From the NCBI RefSeq assembly GCF_001425685.1, contig NZ_LMCY01000005.1:124271-188270 (forward strand): a stretch of 64,000 nt of DNA. Direction: 5' to 3'. The notes beneath the pieces are model-generated. The model did not search any database. It had not been told where the DNA came from and saw only the letters and a list, made by a program, of their open reading frames with translations. The translations under genes were made by a program, and so were the position numbers. Below, one piece after another: positions 56,868-64,000 of the stretch. Each line of letters opens with the position of its first letter. Within the stretch, counting starts at the first letter, position 1. This DNA is from Massilia sp. Root335. GTDB lineage: Bacteria; Pseudomonadota; Gammaproteobacteria; Burkholderiales; Burkholderiaceae_D.

Positions 56868-58277
56868 TCAGCCTTTCAGGGTCTGTTCCAGCACGTGCAA
56901 CTCGTGGTTGCATTCGGCGTTCTTGGTCCGGTCCTGGGCGATCTTGCGCACCGCATGCAGCACCGTCGTATGGTCGCGGCCGCCGAACAGTTCGCCGATT
57001 TCCGGCAGACTTTTTTGCGTCAGCTCTTTCGCCAGATACATCGCGATCTGACGCGGACGCGCGATGTTCGCCGGGCGGCGTTTCGAATACATGTCCGCGA
57101 CCTTGATATTGAAAAAGTCGGCCACGGTCTTCTGGATGTTTTCCACCGAGATCTGGCGGTTCTGCACCGACAGCAGATCCTTCAGCGCTTCCTTCACGAC
57201 GTCGATCGTGATGTCCTTGCCGTGGAAACGCGAGTACGCGAGGATCTTGCGCAGCGCGCCTTCCAGCTCGCGCACGTTCGAGCGCAGGTGTTTCGCGACG
57301 AAGAAGGCGACGTCGTCGTTCAGCATCACGCCTTCCGATTCCGCTTTCTTCATGAGGATCGCCACGCGCATTTCCAGCTCCGGCGGTTCGATCGCGACCG
57401 TGAGGCCGGAGTCGAAGCGCGAGATCAGGCGGTCGTCCATGCCGGTGATCTCTTTCGGATAGGTATCCGACGTGATGATGATCTGTTTCTTGGCCGCGAT
57501 CAGCGCTTCGAACGCATAGAAAAATTCTTCCTGCGTGCGGCTTTTGCCGCCGAAGAATTGAATATCGTCGATGAGCAGCATGTCCAGCGAGTGGTAGTAA
57601 TGCTTGAAGTCATCGAAGCCCTTGCGCTGATAGGCCGTCACGACGTCGCGCACATACTGTTCCGCATGGATGTAGCGGATGCGTGCGCCCGGCTGGTCGG
57701 CCATCACCTGGTTGCCGATCGCGTGGATCAGGTGGGTCTTACCGAGGCCGACGCCGCCGTAGAAGAACAGCGGGTTGTACGAGACGCCCGGATTGTTGGC
57801 GACCTGGATCGCGGCGGCGCGCGCCAGCTGGTTCGCCTTACCGGTCACGAAGTTCTCGAACGTGAGGTCCGGATTGACGCGGCTCTGTTCGCGGCGCGGA
57901 TTGTTCGCGATGACGTTGTCCGGCGTCACGACGGGCATTTCCGGCACGGTCTTGTCGGCGGCGGCGTTCACGCCCAGCGCACCCGTCATGGCGGGCGCGG
58001 AGGACGGTGCCGCTACCGTTTTCTTCGGCATGCTGTTCTTGGGGTCGAGCACGAACTGCACGTCGACCGGCCGCTGGAAATAATCGGACGCGAACGATGT
58101 GATGCGGTTGGCGAACTGCGACTTCACCCAGTCGAGTTTGAAGCGATTGGGCGCTGCAATGCGCAGCTTGCCGTCCTCGTAGTCGAGGGCGACAAGTGGT
58201 TTGATCCACGCGGTATATTGCTGCGGTGTCAGCTCGAGCTCCAACTGGTTGGAACAGGTCTGCCAAAAGTTATCCAT
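56868..58277 (-). CDS. dnaA: Chromosomal replication initiator DnaA
   Basis: Opens oriC in its ATP form. The 469-residue protein has the N-terminal DnaB-contact domain ([20 protein letters not shown]) and a variable linker. The AAA+ domain has Walker A ([11 protein letters not shown]) near 170 and Walker B ([10 protein letters not shown]). The C-terminal DNA-binding domain has the signature [15 protein letters not shown]. Its start codon lies at the edge of the origin region. Confidence 0.98.
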   Translation of the reverse strand: MDNFWQTCSNQLELELTPQQYTAWIKPLVALDYEDGKLRIAAPNRFKLDWVKSQFANRITSFASDYFQRPVDVQFVLDPKNSMPKKTVAAPSSAPAMTGALGVNAAADKTVPEMPVVTPDNVIANNPRREQSRVNPDLTFENFVTGKANQLARAAAIQVANNPGVSYNPLFFYGGVGLGKTHLIHAIGNQVMADQPGARIRYIHAEQYVRDVVTAYQRKGFDDFKHYYHSLDMLLIDDIQFFGGKSRTQEEFFYAFEALIAAKKQIIITSDTYPKEITGMDDRLISRFDSGLTVAIEPPELEMRVAILMKKAESEGVMLNDDVAFFVAKHLRSNVRELEGALRKILAYSRFHGKDITIDVVKEALKDLLSVQNRQISVENIQKTVADFFNIKVADMYSKRRPANIARPRQIAMYLAKELTQKSLPEIGELFGGRDHTTVLHAVRKIAQDRTKNAECNHELHVLEQTLKG

Positions 58278-58327
58278 ACATCGACTAGGTTAAGCGTAAC
58301 ACTCTATTTTACCTGTGTTCTCGCAAG

Positions 58328-58336
58328 TTATCCACA
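58328..58336 (+). promoter_or_regulatory. DnaA box
   Basis: TTATCCACA, identical to the high-affinity DnaA box consensus, 51 bases upstream of dnaA. Confidence 0.85.
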
Positions 58337-58444
58337 GGCGATTCGCGAATTTTCCACCGAAACCGGACAGCTTGTCCGATGGCTTTGTATACAGGTGCAA
58401 CCGTTTGCGGCGCACAAAAACGCAGCGGCAACACAACGGCTTCC

Positions 58445-58474
58445 TTGACAGCCAAACCAAAAATGATGTCTAAT
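58445..58474 (+). promoter_or_regulatory. Sigma-70-type promoter of rpmH
   Basis: TTGACA at 58445-58450 is a perfect -35 box. TCTAAT at 58469-58474 matches the -10 box at 5 of 6 positions with an 18-base spacer. It points toward rpmH, giving a leader of about 165 bases. Confidence 0.65.
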
Positions 58475-58647
58475 TCAGGGTTCCCCGCCCGTACGATTTG
58501 TTAATCCAACAATGAGCACACAGGCGACAAGCTTTGCTGTGGCGTGACGCTGGCTTAACAACTGCGAAATGTCATTGGCGCAATGCTGACTCAGCGTGAG
58601 CTCAGCCCCGATTTTTTGCATTCTATTTTGCTTTAAGCGAGACCACC

Positions 58648-58782
58648 ATGAAACGTACTTACCAACCTTCCGTCGTTCGTCGCAAGCGCACGCACGGCTT
58701 CCGCGCACGTATGGCTACCCGTGGTGGCCGCCTTGTCCTGAACGCTCGCCGCGCCAAGGGCCGCAAGCGCCTGGCTGTCTAA
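58648..58782 (+). CDS. rpmH: 50S ribosomal protein L34
   Basis: A 44-residue basic protein, [18 protein letters not shown] and so on to [10 protein letters not shown], fully typical of L34. It starts the rpmH-rnpA-yidD-yidC-mnmE run. Confidence 0.98.
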   Translation: MKRTYQPSVVRRKRTHGFRARMATRGGRLVLNARRAKGRKRLAV

Positions 58783-58816
58783 GCCTGCGAAGCCGCATCG
58801 ACCACGCCTACGTCAC

Positions 58817-59272
58817 ATGACAGGCGAAGGTTCGCACGACTTCGCGCGCGTTCGGCGTATCGTAAAAACGGATGAGTTTTCATCCGTTTTTCGTTTGCGC
58901 CCTGCACAAAAAACCGCGCATTTCGTGCTTTATACCCGACCGAATGCCCTGCCTCATGCGCGGCTGGGCGTCGTCGCGGCCAAGCGTTTTGCGCCGCGCG
59001 CGGTCACGCGCAACACCATCAAGCGCATCACCCGCGAACTGTTCCGCACCATGCCGCTGCCGGCGCTCGACTGCATCGTCCGTCTGGCCCGTCCCGTCAA
59101 CGGCAAGGACGGTCCGGCCACGACGTCCGCCCTGAAGGCGCTGCTGCGCGTCGAACTGGCGCGCCTGTTCGCGTCGCAGGCACCGCGTGTCCGGAAAGCC
59201 GATCAGGCCGGCGCCGCCGCTCCACAGGCGGCGAGCGTTGCGCCTTCAGGTTCGCAACCGGGATTATCATGA
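58817..59272 (+). CDS. rnpA: Ribonuclease P protein component
   Basis: Protein subunit that helps the RNase P RNA mature tRNA 5' ends. The 151-residue product has the RNR-type motif region [16 protein letters not shown] and the [12 protein letters not shown] opening. A tail of about 30 Ala/Pro/Ser-rich residues extends beyond the family core. Its stop overlaps the yidD start (ATGA). Confidence 0.95.
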   Translation: MTGEGSHDFARVRRIVKTDEFSSVFRLRPAQKTAHFVLYTRPNALPHARLGVVAAKRFAPRAVTRNTIKRITRELFRTMPLPALDCIVRLARPVNGKDGPATTSALKALLRVELARLFASQAPRVRKADQAGAAAPQAASVAPSGSQPGLS

Positions 59273-59529
59273 ACCGGTTGCTCGTCTGGCTGTTGCGCGG
59301 TTACCAGTTGCTGGTGTCTCCGATGCTCGGGCAGAACTGCCGTTTCTATCCGACCTGTTCCAATTACGCGATCGAGGCCGTCAAGGTCCACGGCGCCGCG
59401 CGCGGTGGCTGGCTGGCCGTGCGCCGCGTCTGCCGCTGCCATCCGTGGAACGACGGCGGCGTCGACCTGGTGCCGCGTCCCGGAGAGCAGCATTCCTCAC
59501 CAACCGCTTGCGGTTGCAAGCATTCCTGA
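59269..59529 (+). CDS. yidD: Membrane protein insertion efficiency factor YidD
   Basis: An 86-residue amphipathic protein with the family core [20 protein letters not shown] and the cysteine-rich [15 protein letters not shown]. It assists YidC and is translationally coupled to rnpA. Confidence 0.96.
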   Translation: MNRLLVWLLRGYQLLVSPMLGQNCRFYPTCSNYAIEAVKVHGAARGGWLAVRRVCRCHPWNDGGVDLVPRPGEQHSSPTACGCKHS

Positions 59530-59538
59530 ATAAGACCA

Positions 59539-61191
59539 ATGGAAATCAATAAACGTACCATCCTGTGGATCGTGTTCGCCGTCGCACTGGTCGTCCTGTG
59601 GAACGACTGGATGGTGGCCAACGGCAAGCAGTCGATGTTCTCGGCGCAGCCGCCGGCCAAGGTCGCGCAAGCCCCTAACCCGGTCAAGCCGAACGACCTG
59701 CCGACTGCCGCCACGCCGGCCCCGGCCGCGACCGTCCCGGGCGCGCCTGCCGCGCCCGCACCGGTCCAGACCCAGGTCATCACGATCACCACCGACGTCG
59801 TCAAGGCCGACATCGACACGGCCGGCGGCGTCATTCGCCGCCTGGAGCTGCTCAAGTACCGCGACAAGGTCGACCCGACCAAGAACCAGGTGCTGTTCCA
59901 GAGCAATGGCCCGCGCGTCTACCTGGCCCAGACGGGCTTGACGGGCACCAGCACGGCCGGCGTCCTGCCGAACCACAACACCGCCTTCACGGCCCGTCCG
60001 GGCGTGCGCACGCTGGACAATGGCAACCAGGTGCAACTCGTGCTGGACGCGGAGCAGGGCGGCGTGCGCCTGACCAAGACCTTCACGTTCAAGCGCAACG
60101 ACTACGTGATCGACGTGCGCCACGACGTGACGAACCTGACCCAGGCACCGGTGACCCCGTCGCTGTACTTCCAGCTGGAGCATGACGGCATGAAGCCGGC
60201 AGGCGACACCTATTTCAACAGCAGCTACACGGGCCCCACGCTGTGGACGTCGCAGGATCACTACCAGAAGCTGACCTTCGACAAGATCGCCAAGGGCACG
60301 GACGACCACACGAAGACGGCGACCGACGGCTGGATCGCGATTTCGCAGCACTTCTTCGTCTCGGCGTTCATTCCGCCGGAAAAGGCGCAGCGCGACATCT
60401 ACACGAAGGCCCTGGGCAACGACCTGTTCGCCATCGGCGCCGTCGAGCCGCTGGGCACCGTGGCGCCGGGCGCGACCGTCTCCAACGCCGCGCGCCTGTA
60501 CTCGGGTCCGCAAGTGCAGAGCCTGCTGGAAAAAGTGACCCCGGGCCTGGACCTGGTGCGCGACTACGCCTGGGCCGCGATCATCGCCAAGCCGATCTTC
60601 GCCACGATGAACTGGCTGCACTCGATGATCGGCAACTGGGGCTGGACCATCATCGCCTTCACCATCCTGATCAAGCTGCTGTTCTTCCCGCTGTCGGCGG
60701 CCGGCTACCGCAGCATGGCCAAGATGAAGACCGTGACGCCGAAGATGCAGGCGCTGCGCGAGCGTCATAAAAACGATCCGGCCAAGATGCAGCAGGCCAC
60801 GATGGAGCTGTACAAGGCCGAGAAGATCAACCCGCTGGGCGGCTGCCTGCCGATCGTCGTGCAGATGCCGGTGTTCCTGGCCCTGTACTGGGTGCTGCAG
60901 GCCGCGGTCGAGATGCGCGGCGCGACCTGGCTGTGGATTCCCGACCTGACCTTGAAGGATCCGTTCTTCATCCTGCCGGTCCTGTACGCGATCTCGATGT
61001 TCATCACGCAGCGCCTGAATCCGCAACCGGCCGATCCGATGCAGGCCAAGATGATGATGTTCATGCCGCTGGCGTTCTCGGTCATGTTCCTGTTCTTCCC
61101 GTCCGGCCTCGTGCTGTACTGGGTGGTGAACAACCTGATCTCGATGGCGCAGCAGTACGTCATCACCAAGAAGTTCGCGCCGGCCAAGTAA
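59539..61191 (+). CDS. yidC: Membrane protein insertase YidC
   Basis: A 550-residue inner-membrane insertase with an N-terminal helix ([19 protein letters not shown]) and a Pro/Ala-rich linker. The large periplasmic beta domain of Gram-negative YidC follows, and then the five-helix core ([40 protein letters not shown]) ends in KKFAPAK. A terminator follows. Confidence 0.97.
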   Translation: MEINKRTILWIVFAVALVVLWNDWMVANGKQSMFSAQPPAKVAQAPNPVKPNDLPTAATPAPAATVPGAPAAPAPVQTQVITITTDVVKADIDTAGGVIRRLELLKYRDKVDPTKNQVLFQSNGPRVYLAQTGLTGTSTAGVLPNHNTAFTARPGVRTLDNGNQVQLVLDAEQGGVRLTKTFTFKRNDYVIDVRHDVTNLTQAPVTPSLYFQLEHDGMKPAGDTYFNSSYTGPTLWTSQDHYQKLTFDKIAKGTDDHTKTATDGWIAISQHFFVSAFIPPEKAQRDIYTKALGNDLFAIGAVEPLGTVAPGATVSNAARLYSGPQVQSLLEKVTPGLDLVRDYAWAAIIAKPIFATMNWLHSMIGNWGWTIIAFTILIKLLFFPLSAAGYRSMAKMKTVTPKMQALRERHKNDPAKMQQATMELYKAEKINPLGGCLPIVVQMPVFLALYWVLQAAVEMRGATWLWIPDLTLKDPFFILPVLYAISMFITQRLNPQPADPMQAKMMMFMPLAFSVMFLFFPSGLVLYWVVNNLISMAQQYVITKKFAPAK

Positions 61192-61207
61192 GCCTGGCCT
61201 GGTGACC

Positions 61208-61236
61208 GAAAAGCCCGTGTCCGCACGGGCTTTTTT
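61208..61236 (+). terminator. Rho-independent terminator of yidC
   Basis: AAAGCCCGTG (61210-61219) pairs with CACGGGCTTT (61224-61233) around TCCG and continues into more T residues. It ends the ribosomal/yidC transcript before mnmE. Confidence 0.93.
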
Positions 61237-61303
61237 GTTTCTGACCGGAACGTGCACCGATGCCATCAGCACGCGCACCTTCGATCAACTACAATCGCAC
61301 CCC

Positions 61304-62683
61304 ATGAAACTCGACACCTCCCCCATCGCCGCCATCGCCACCGCCCCCGGACGCGGCGGCATCGGCGTGGTGCGCGCGTCCGGCAAGGACCTGTCGCCGC
61401 TCGTCGCCGCGCTGTTCCCGGGCGCGACGCTGGCGCCCCGCCACGCCACCTACCTGCCGTTCAAGGATGCCGCGGGCACCGTCATCGACGAAGGCCTCGC
61501 GCTGTACTTCAAGGCGCCGCACTCGTACACCGGCGAGGACGTGCTGGAACTGCAGGGCCACGGCGGCCCCGTCGTGCTGCGCATGCTGCTCGCGCGCGTG
61601 CTGGAGGCCGGGCGCGACGCCGATTTGCGCCTTGCGCAACCGGGCGAATTCACGCGCCGCGCTTTCCTGAACGACAAGCTCGATCTCGCCCAGGCCGAAG
61701 CCGTCGCCGACTTGATCGACGCATCCACCGAGGCCGCCGCGAAATCGGCGTCGCAGTCGCTGTCCGGCGCGTTCTCGAAGGTCGTCCATGAACTGGTCGA
61801 CAAGACGATCAACCTGCGCATGCTCGTCGAGGCCACGCTCGATTTTCCCGAGGAAGAGATCGACTTCCTCGAGAAATCGAATGCGCGCGGCCAGTTGAAG
61901 GGCATCGTCGATGCGCTGGAAGCCGTGTTCCGCCAGGCCGCCCAGGGCGCGCTGCTGCGCGAGGGGCTGAACGTCGTGCTCGTCGGCCAGCCGAACGTGG
62001 GTAAATCGTCGCTGCTGAACGCGCTGGCCGGATCGGACGTCGCCATCGTCACCCCGATCGCGGGCACCACGCGCGATAAAGTCAGCGAGACGATCCAGGT
62101 CGAGGGCATCCCGCTGAACATCGTCGACACGGCCGGCATCCGCGCCATCGACGACGGCATCGACGTCGTCGAGCGCATCGGCATCGAGCGCACCTGGGGC
62201 GAGGTCGGCAAGGCGGACGTGATCCTGCACCTGCTCGACGCCAGCCTGGGCCCGGCCAAGGCCGACGAAGCGATCGTCGCCGCGTTCCCGGCCGGCGTGC
62301 CCGTCGTGCGCATCTGGAACAAGATCGACCTGTCGGGCCACCAGCCGGGCATCGACCAGAGCGCCGACGCCGTCCACATTTATCTGTCGGCGCACGAAAA
62401 GATCGGCATCGACCTGCTGCGCGCGGAACTGCTGCGCATCGCCGGCTGGCAGCAGACGGGCGAATCGCTGTACCTCGCGCGCGAACGCCACCTCGTCGCG
62501 CTGCGCAATGCGCGCGAGCACCTGCGCTTCGCCGCCGAACACGCGGCGCAGGACGACCAGTCGCTCGACCTGTTCGCCGAGGAGCTGCGGCTCGCGCAGG
62601 ACCAGCTGTCCAGCATCACCGGGCAGTTCACGCCGGATGATCTGCTGGGGGTGATTTTCAGCCGGTTCTGTATCGGTAAGTAA
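61304..62683 (+). CDS. mnmE: tRNA modification GTPase MnmE (TrmE)
   Basis: Works with MnmG to modify U34 of certain tRNAs. The 459-residue product from [18 protein letters not shown] has the N-terminal tetrahydrofolate-binding domain and a G domain with [16 protein letters not shown] near 227, DTAG and NKID. It ends in the FCIGK C-terminus with the essential cysteine. It lies after the yidC terminator, so it probably has its own promoter. Confidence 0.97.
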   Translation: MKLDTSPIAAIATAPGRGGIGVVRASGKDLSPLVAALFPGATLAPRHATYLPFKDAAGTVIDEGLALYFKAPHSYTGEDVLELQGHGGPVVLRMLLARVLEAGRDADLRLAQPGEFTRRAFLNDKLDLAQAEAVADLIDASTEAAAKSASQSLSGAFSKVVHELVDKTINLRMLVEATLDFPEEEIDFLEKSNARGQLKGIVDALEAVFRQAAQGALLREGLNVVLVGQPNVGKSSLLNALAGSDVAIVTPIAGTTRDKVSETIQVEGIPLNIVDTAGIRAIDDGIDVVERIGIERTWGEVGKADVILHLLDASLGPAKADEAIVAAFPAGVPVVRIWNKIDLSGHQPGIDQSADAVHIYLSAHEKIGIDLLRAELLRIAGWQQTGESLYLARERHLVALRNAREHLRFAAEHAAQDDQSLDLFAEELRLAQDQLSSITGQFTPDDLLGVIFSRFCIGK

Positions 62684-62756
62684 GCGTAGGTAAGCGCCAA
62701 TGACACTCGCCGCGGATGTGCTAGTCTTCCCCCATCCAATGATGAGCGAGGCAGGC

Positions 62757-63332
62757 ATGACGAACCGGGACGGGATGTCGAGACGGCAATGGGGCAAGGC
62801 GGTGCTGGCGCTGGCCGGCGGCGGCCTGCTGGCGTCGTGCGCAAGCGTCGTCGGGCCGCGCCGCATCGAGCTGTCGCAGTCGCGCCTGCAGGCTGGTCTC
62901 GAGCGCCGCTTTCCGCTGCATAACCGCATGCTCGAGTTGTTCGACGTGCAATTGACCCGGCCGCGCCTGGCGATCCTGCCGGATACCGACCGCGTCGGCC
63001 TCACCCTGGACGTATCCTTGTCTCCGCCGTTCCTGCGCCAGTCGTGGAACGGCACGCTGGCCCTGTCCGGCCATCTGGTGCTGGACAATGTGCGCAATGC
63101 CGTTGTTCTCTCGGCGACCCACGTCGACCGCTTCGACGTCGACGGCATGGACAGCAAGCGCGTGCGCGACCTGGGCCGCGCCGCCGATGTGCTCGTCAAT
63201 CAATTGCTGCGCGAGATGCCGGTCTACAGTTTCCACCCCGAAGACCTGCGTTATGCGGGCATGCAATTCGCTCCCACCCGGCTCGAGACGGCGCCCGACG
63301 CCCTGTTCGTCACGCTGGAACCGGTGCGCTGA
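62757..63332 (+). CDS. DUF1439 lipoprotein with Tat-like signal
   Basis: The 191-residue product begins with a twin-arginine-like stretch (MSRRQWGKAVLALAGGGLLA) and a lipobox cysteine in LLASCAS. The mature part has the DUF1439 pattern with ISL-type beta strands (LDVSLSPPFLRQSWNGTLAL). The family is a cell-envelope protein of unknown function. The start at 62757 follows GAGG; nearby in-frame starts are possible. Confidence 0.75.
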   Translation: MTNRDGMSRRQWGKAVLALAGGGLLASCASVVGPRRIELSQSRLQAGLERRFPLHNRMLELFDVQLTRPRLAILPDTDRVGLTLDVSLSPPFLRQSWNGTLALSGHLVLDNVRNAVVLSATHVDRFDVDGMDSKRVRDLGRAADVLVNQLLREMPVYSFHPEDLRYAGMQFAPTRLETAPDALFVTLEPVR

Positions 63333-63664
63333 CTGTTGCCAAAACTGCGCGTCGCAAATCCGACACGGCGTGCGCGCACGATTGAACGGCCCGATGCATA
63401 CGTTGCCAGTACTGCTATTATTTCCGGCAGTTGGACGGTCCGGCATCGGTGACGATGACGTCGGGGCACTGCGACTGTTGTTTCTTTAAAACTAGCTGGG
63501 CCCAAGCGTTGCACAGGTAGCGCAAACGGCGCACACTGGTTTGAAAGGCCACAACAGCACGAACCGCAGAAGCGGGCACAACCGCGCTTGCGCTTTCTCA
63601 TGCACACGGTGTTCCACTAAAGTAATCTCTGCGTTACTGACGTGCTGCCGGTAAGGGGGTAACC
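63333..63664. other. Intergenic region between lipoprotein and small zinc-site gene
   Basis: About 330 bases with no gene or clear palindrome. The promoter of the next gene presumably lies here. Confidence 0.4.
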
Positions 63665-63877
63665 TTGGAAACGATACAGGAAAGTGTTCCGGACAAGAGC
63701 GTGCCTGTCGAGCCGATCGTCGCCGCCTCGATGAGCGCGACGCCGGTGCCAGCCCGTCTGAGCCTGCCGCCCAAGGGCTCGTGCTGGTATTGCGAAAAAC
63801 CGCTCGACAGCGTACGCCGCTTCTGCGGCAAATCCTGCGCCGACTCGTTCGACGAAGAAGCGGAATACAACCGCTGA
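63665..63877 (+). CDS. Small zinc-site protein with TTG start
   Basis: A 70-residue product. The C-terminal half reads GSCWYCEKPLDSVRRFCGKS then CADSFDEEAEYNR, giving four cysteines as CxxC and CxxxC. They suggest a single zinc site. The TTG start has a strong AAGGGGG 6 bases upstream; the only in-frame ATG is at 63734 and has none. No family function is known. Confidence 0.7.
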   Translation: METIQESVPDKSVPVEPIVAASMSATPVPARLSLPPKGSCWYCEKPLDSVRRFCGKSCADSFDEEAEYNR

Positions 63878-63916
63878 GCCGCGGCACCGCCGCATCCGGC
63901 GGTCGCACCGGCGCGG

Positions 63917-64000
63917 TCAGCCGCCCTCCGCCCGTCCGCGCAGCAGCGCCAGGGCACCGTCGAAGTCGAAGCCGTCGACCAGATCCGCCACCCGGCGGTA
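63917..64000 (-). CDS. C-terminal end of an unidentified gene (truncated by window end)
   Basis: Twenty-seven residues ending LVDGFDFDGALALLRGRAEG. The helical, acidic end resembles the last helix of some histidine-kinase Hpt or receiver-linked proteins, but this is too little to identify. The 5' part lies beyond the window. Confidence 0.5.
   Translation of the reverse strand, partial: YRRVADLVDGFDFDGALALLRGRAEGG

Larger units (their letters stand above)
58278..58647. other. Putative chromosomal origin (oriC) between dnaA and rpmH
   Basis: A 370-base gap flanked by divergent dnaA and rpmH. It has a perfect DnaA box TTATCCACA at 58328-58336, a degenerate TTTTCCACC at 58350-58358, and TTATCCATA overlapping the dnaA start at 58269-58277. 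Stretches rich in A and T lie around 58300-58320 and 58480-58520. The position matches origins of other betaproteobacteria. Only one canonical box was found, fewer than usual. Confidence 0.65.

Overview
The window looks like a chromosomal segment of a high-GC betaproteobacterium of the Oxalobacteraceae, most like the Massilia/Telluria/Duganella group. This rests on the gene order around the replication origin (gyrB-dnaN-dnaA facing away from rpmH-rnpA-yidD-yidC-mnmE), a PEP-CTERM protein, very large TonB-dependent receptors with secreted carbohydrate enzymes, and REP-like intergenic palindromes. The genus is an inference from gene content, not from a database comparison.

Layout. 1-4.4 kb: uvrA and ssb diverge from a region carrying a near-perfect LexA box and a structured ssb leader; a small ABM-domain monooxygenase follows. 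4.4-8.3 kb: a small membrane protein, a soluble chemoreceptor-like signalling protein, a ClC chloride channel and a secreted post-COAP-1-like protein. 8.6-24.9 kb: a carbohydrate scavenging locus. It holds a secreted GH2 glycosidase with a LamG-like domain, two TonB-dependent receptors, a ThuA-like protein, a secreted esterase, a pectate-lyase-like protein fused to a gluconolactonase-like propeller, a GntP permease and gluconokinase. Two LacI-type operators lie upstream of the gluconokinase. 25-34.7 kb: AI-2E-type membrane protein, putative glycolipid-binding protein, DUF418 protein, MFS transporter, a glycosyltransferase island (DUF4254, GT2, GT9 and two small companion genes), NudC and an unknown membrane protein. 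34.8-36.4 kb: folE, a stand-alone transposase-type DUF4096 protein and a lipoprotein. 36.7-40.5 kb: a paoABC-like molybdenum aldehyde oxidoreductase operon. 40.5-45.7 kb: a MarR-FUSC-DUF1656-HlyD-NodT aromatic-acid-type efflux operon. 45.8-52.7 kb: an accessory stretch with palindromic repeats, a HAD phosphatase, a deletion scar joining a TonB-receptor fragment to a GlpQ fragment, a PHB-depolymerase-like enzyme, a T6SS hcp linked to a broken LAS-type peptidase gene and an intact putative immunity gene, an acyltransferase, an HNH nuclease and a PEP-CTERM protein. 53-62.7 kb: the origin block. 62.7-64 kb: a Tat-like lipoprotein, a small zinc-site protein and the 3' end of one more gene.

The most notable items are the hcp/effector/immunity cassette with a decayed effector, the pectate-lyase/gluconolactonase fusion beside gluconate uptake and kinase genes, the stand-alone DUF4096 protein with a 26-bp palindrome in its leader, a small unannotated gene (48 codons) heading a glycosyltransferase operon, and the TonB-receptor/GlpQ deletion junction. 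No CRISPR array, tRNA, rRNA or intact insertion sequence was seen.
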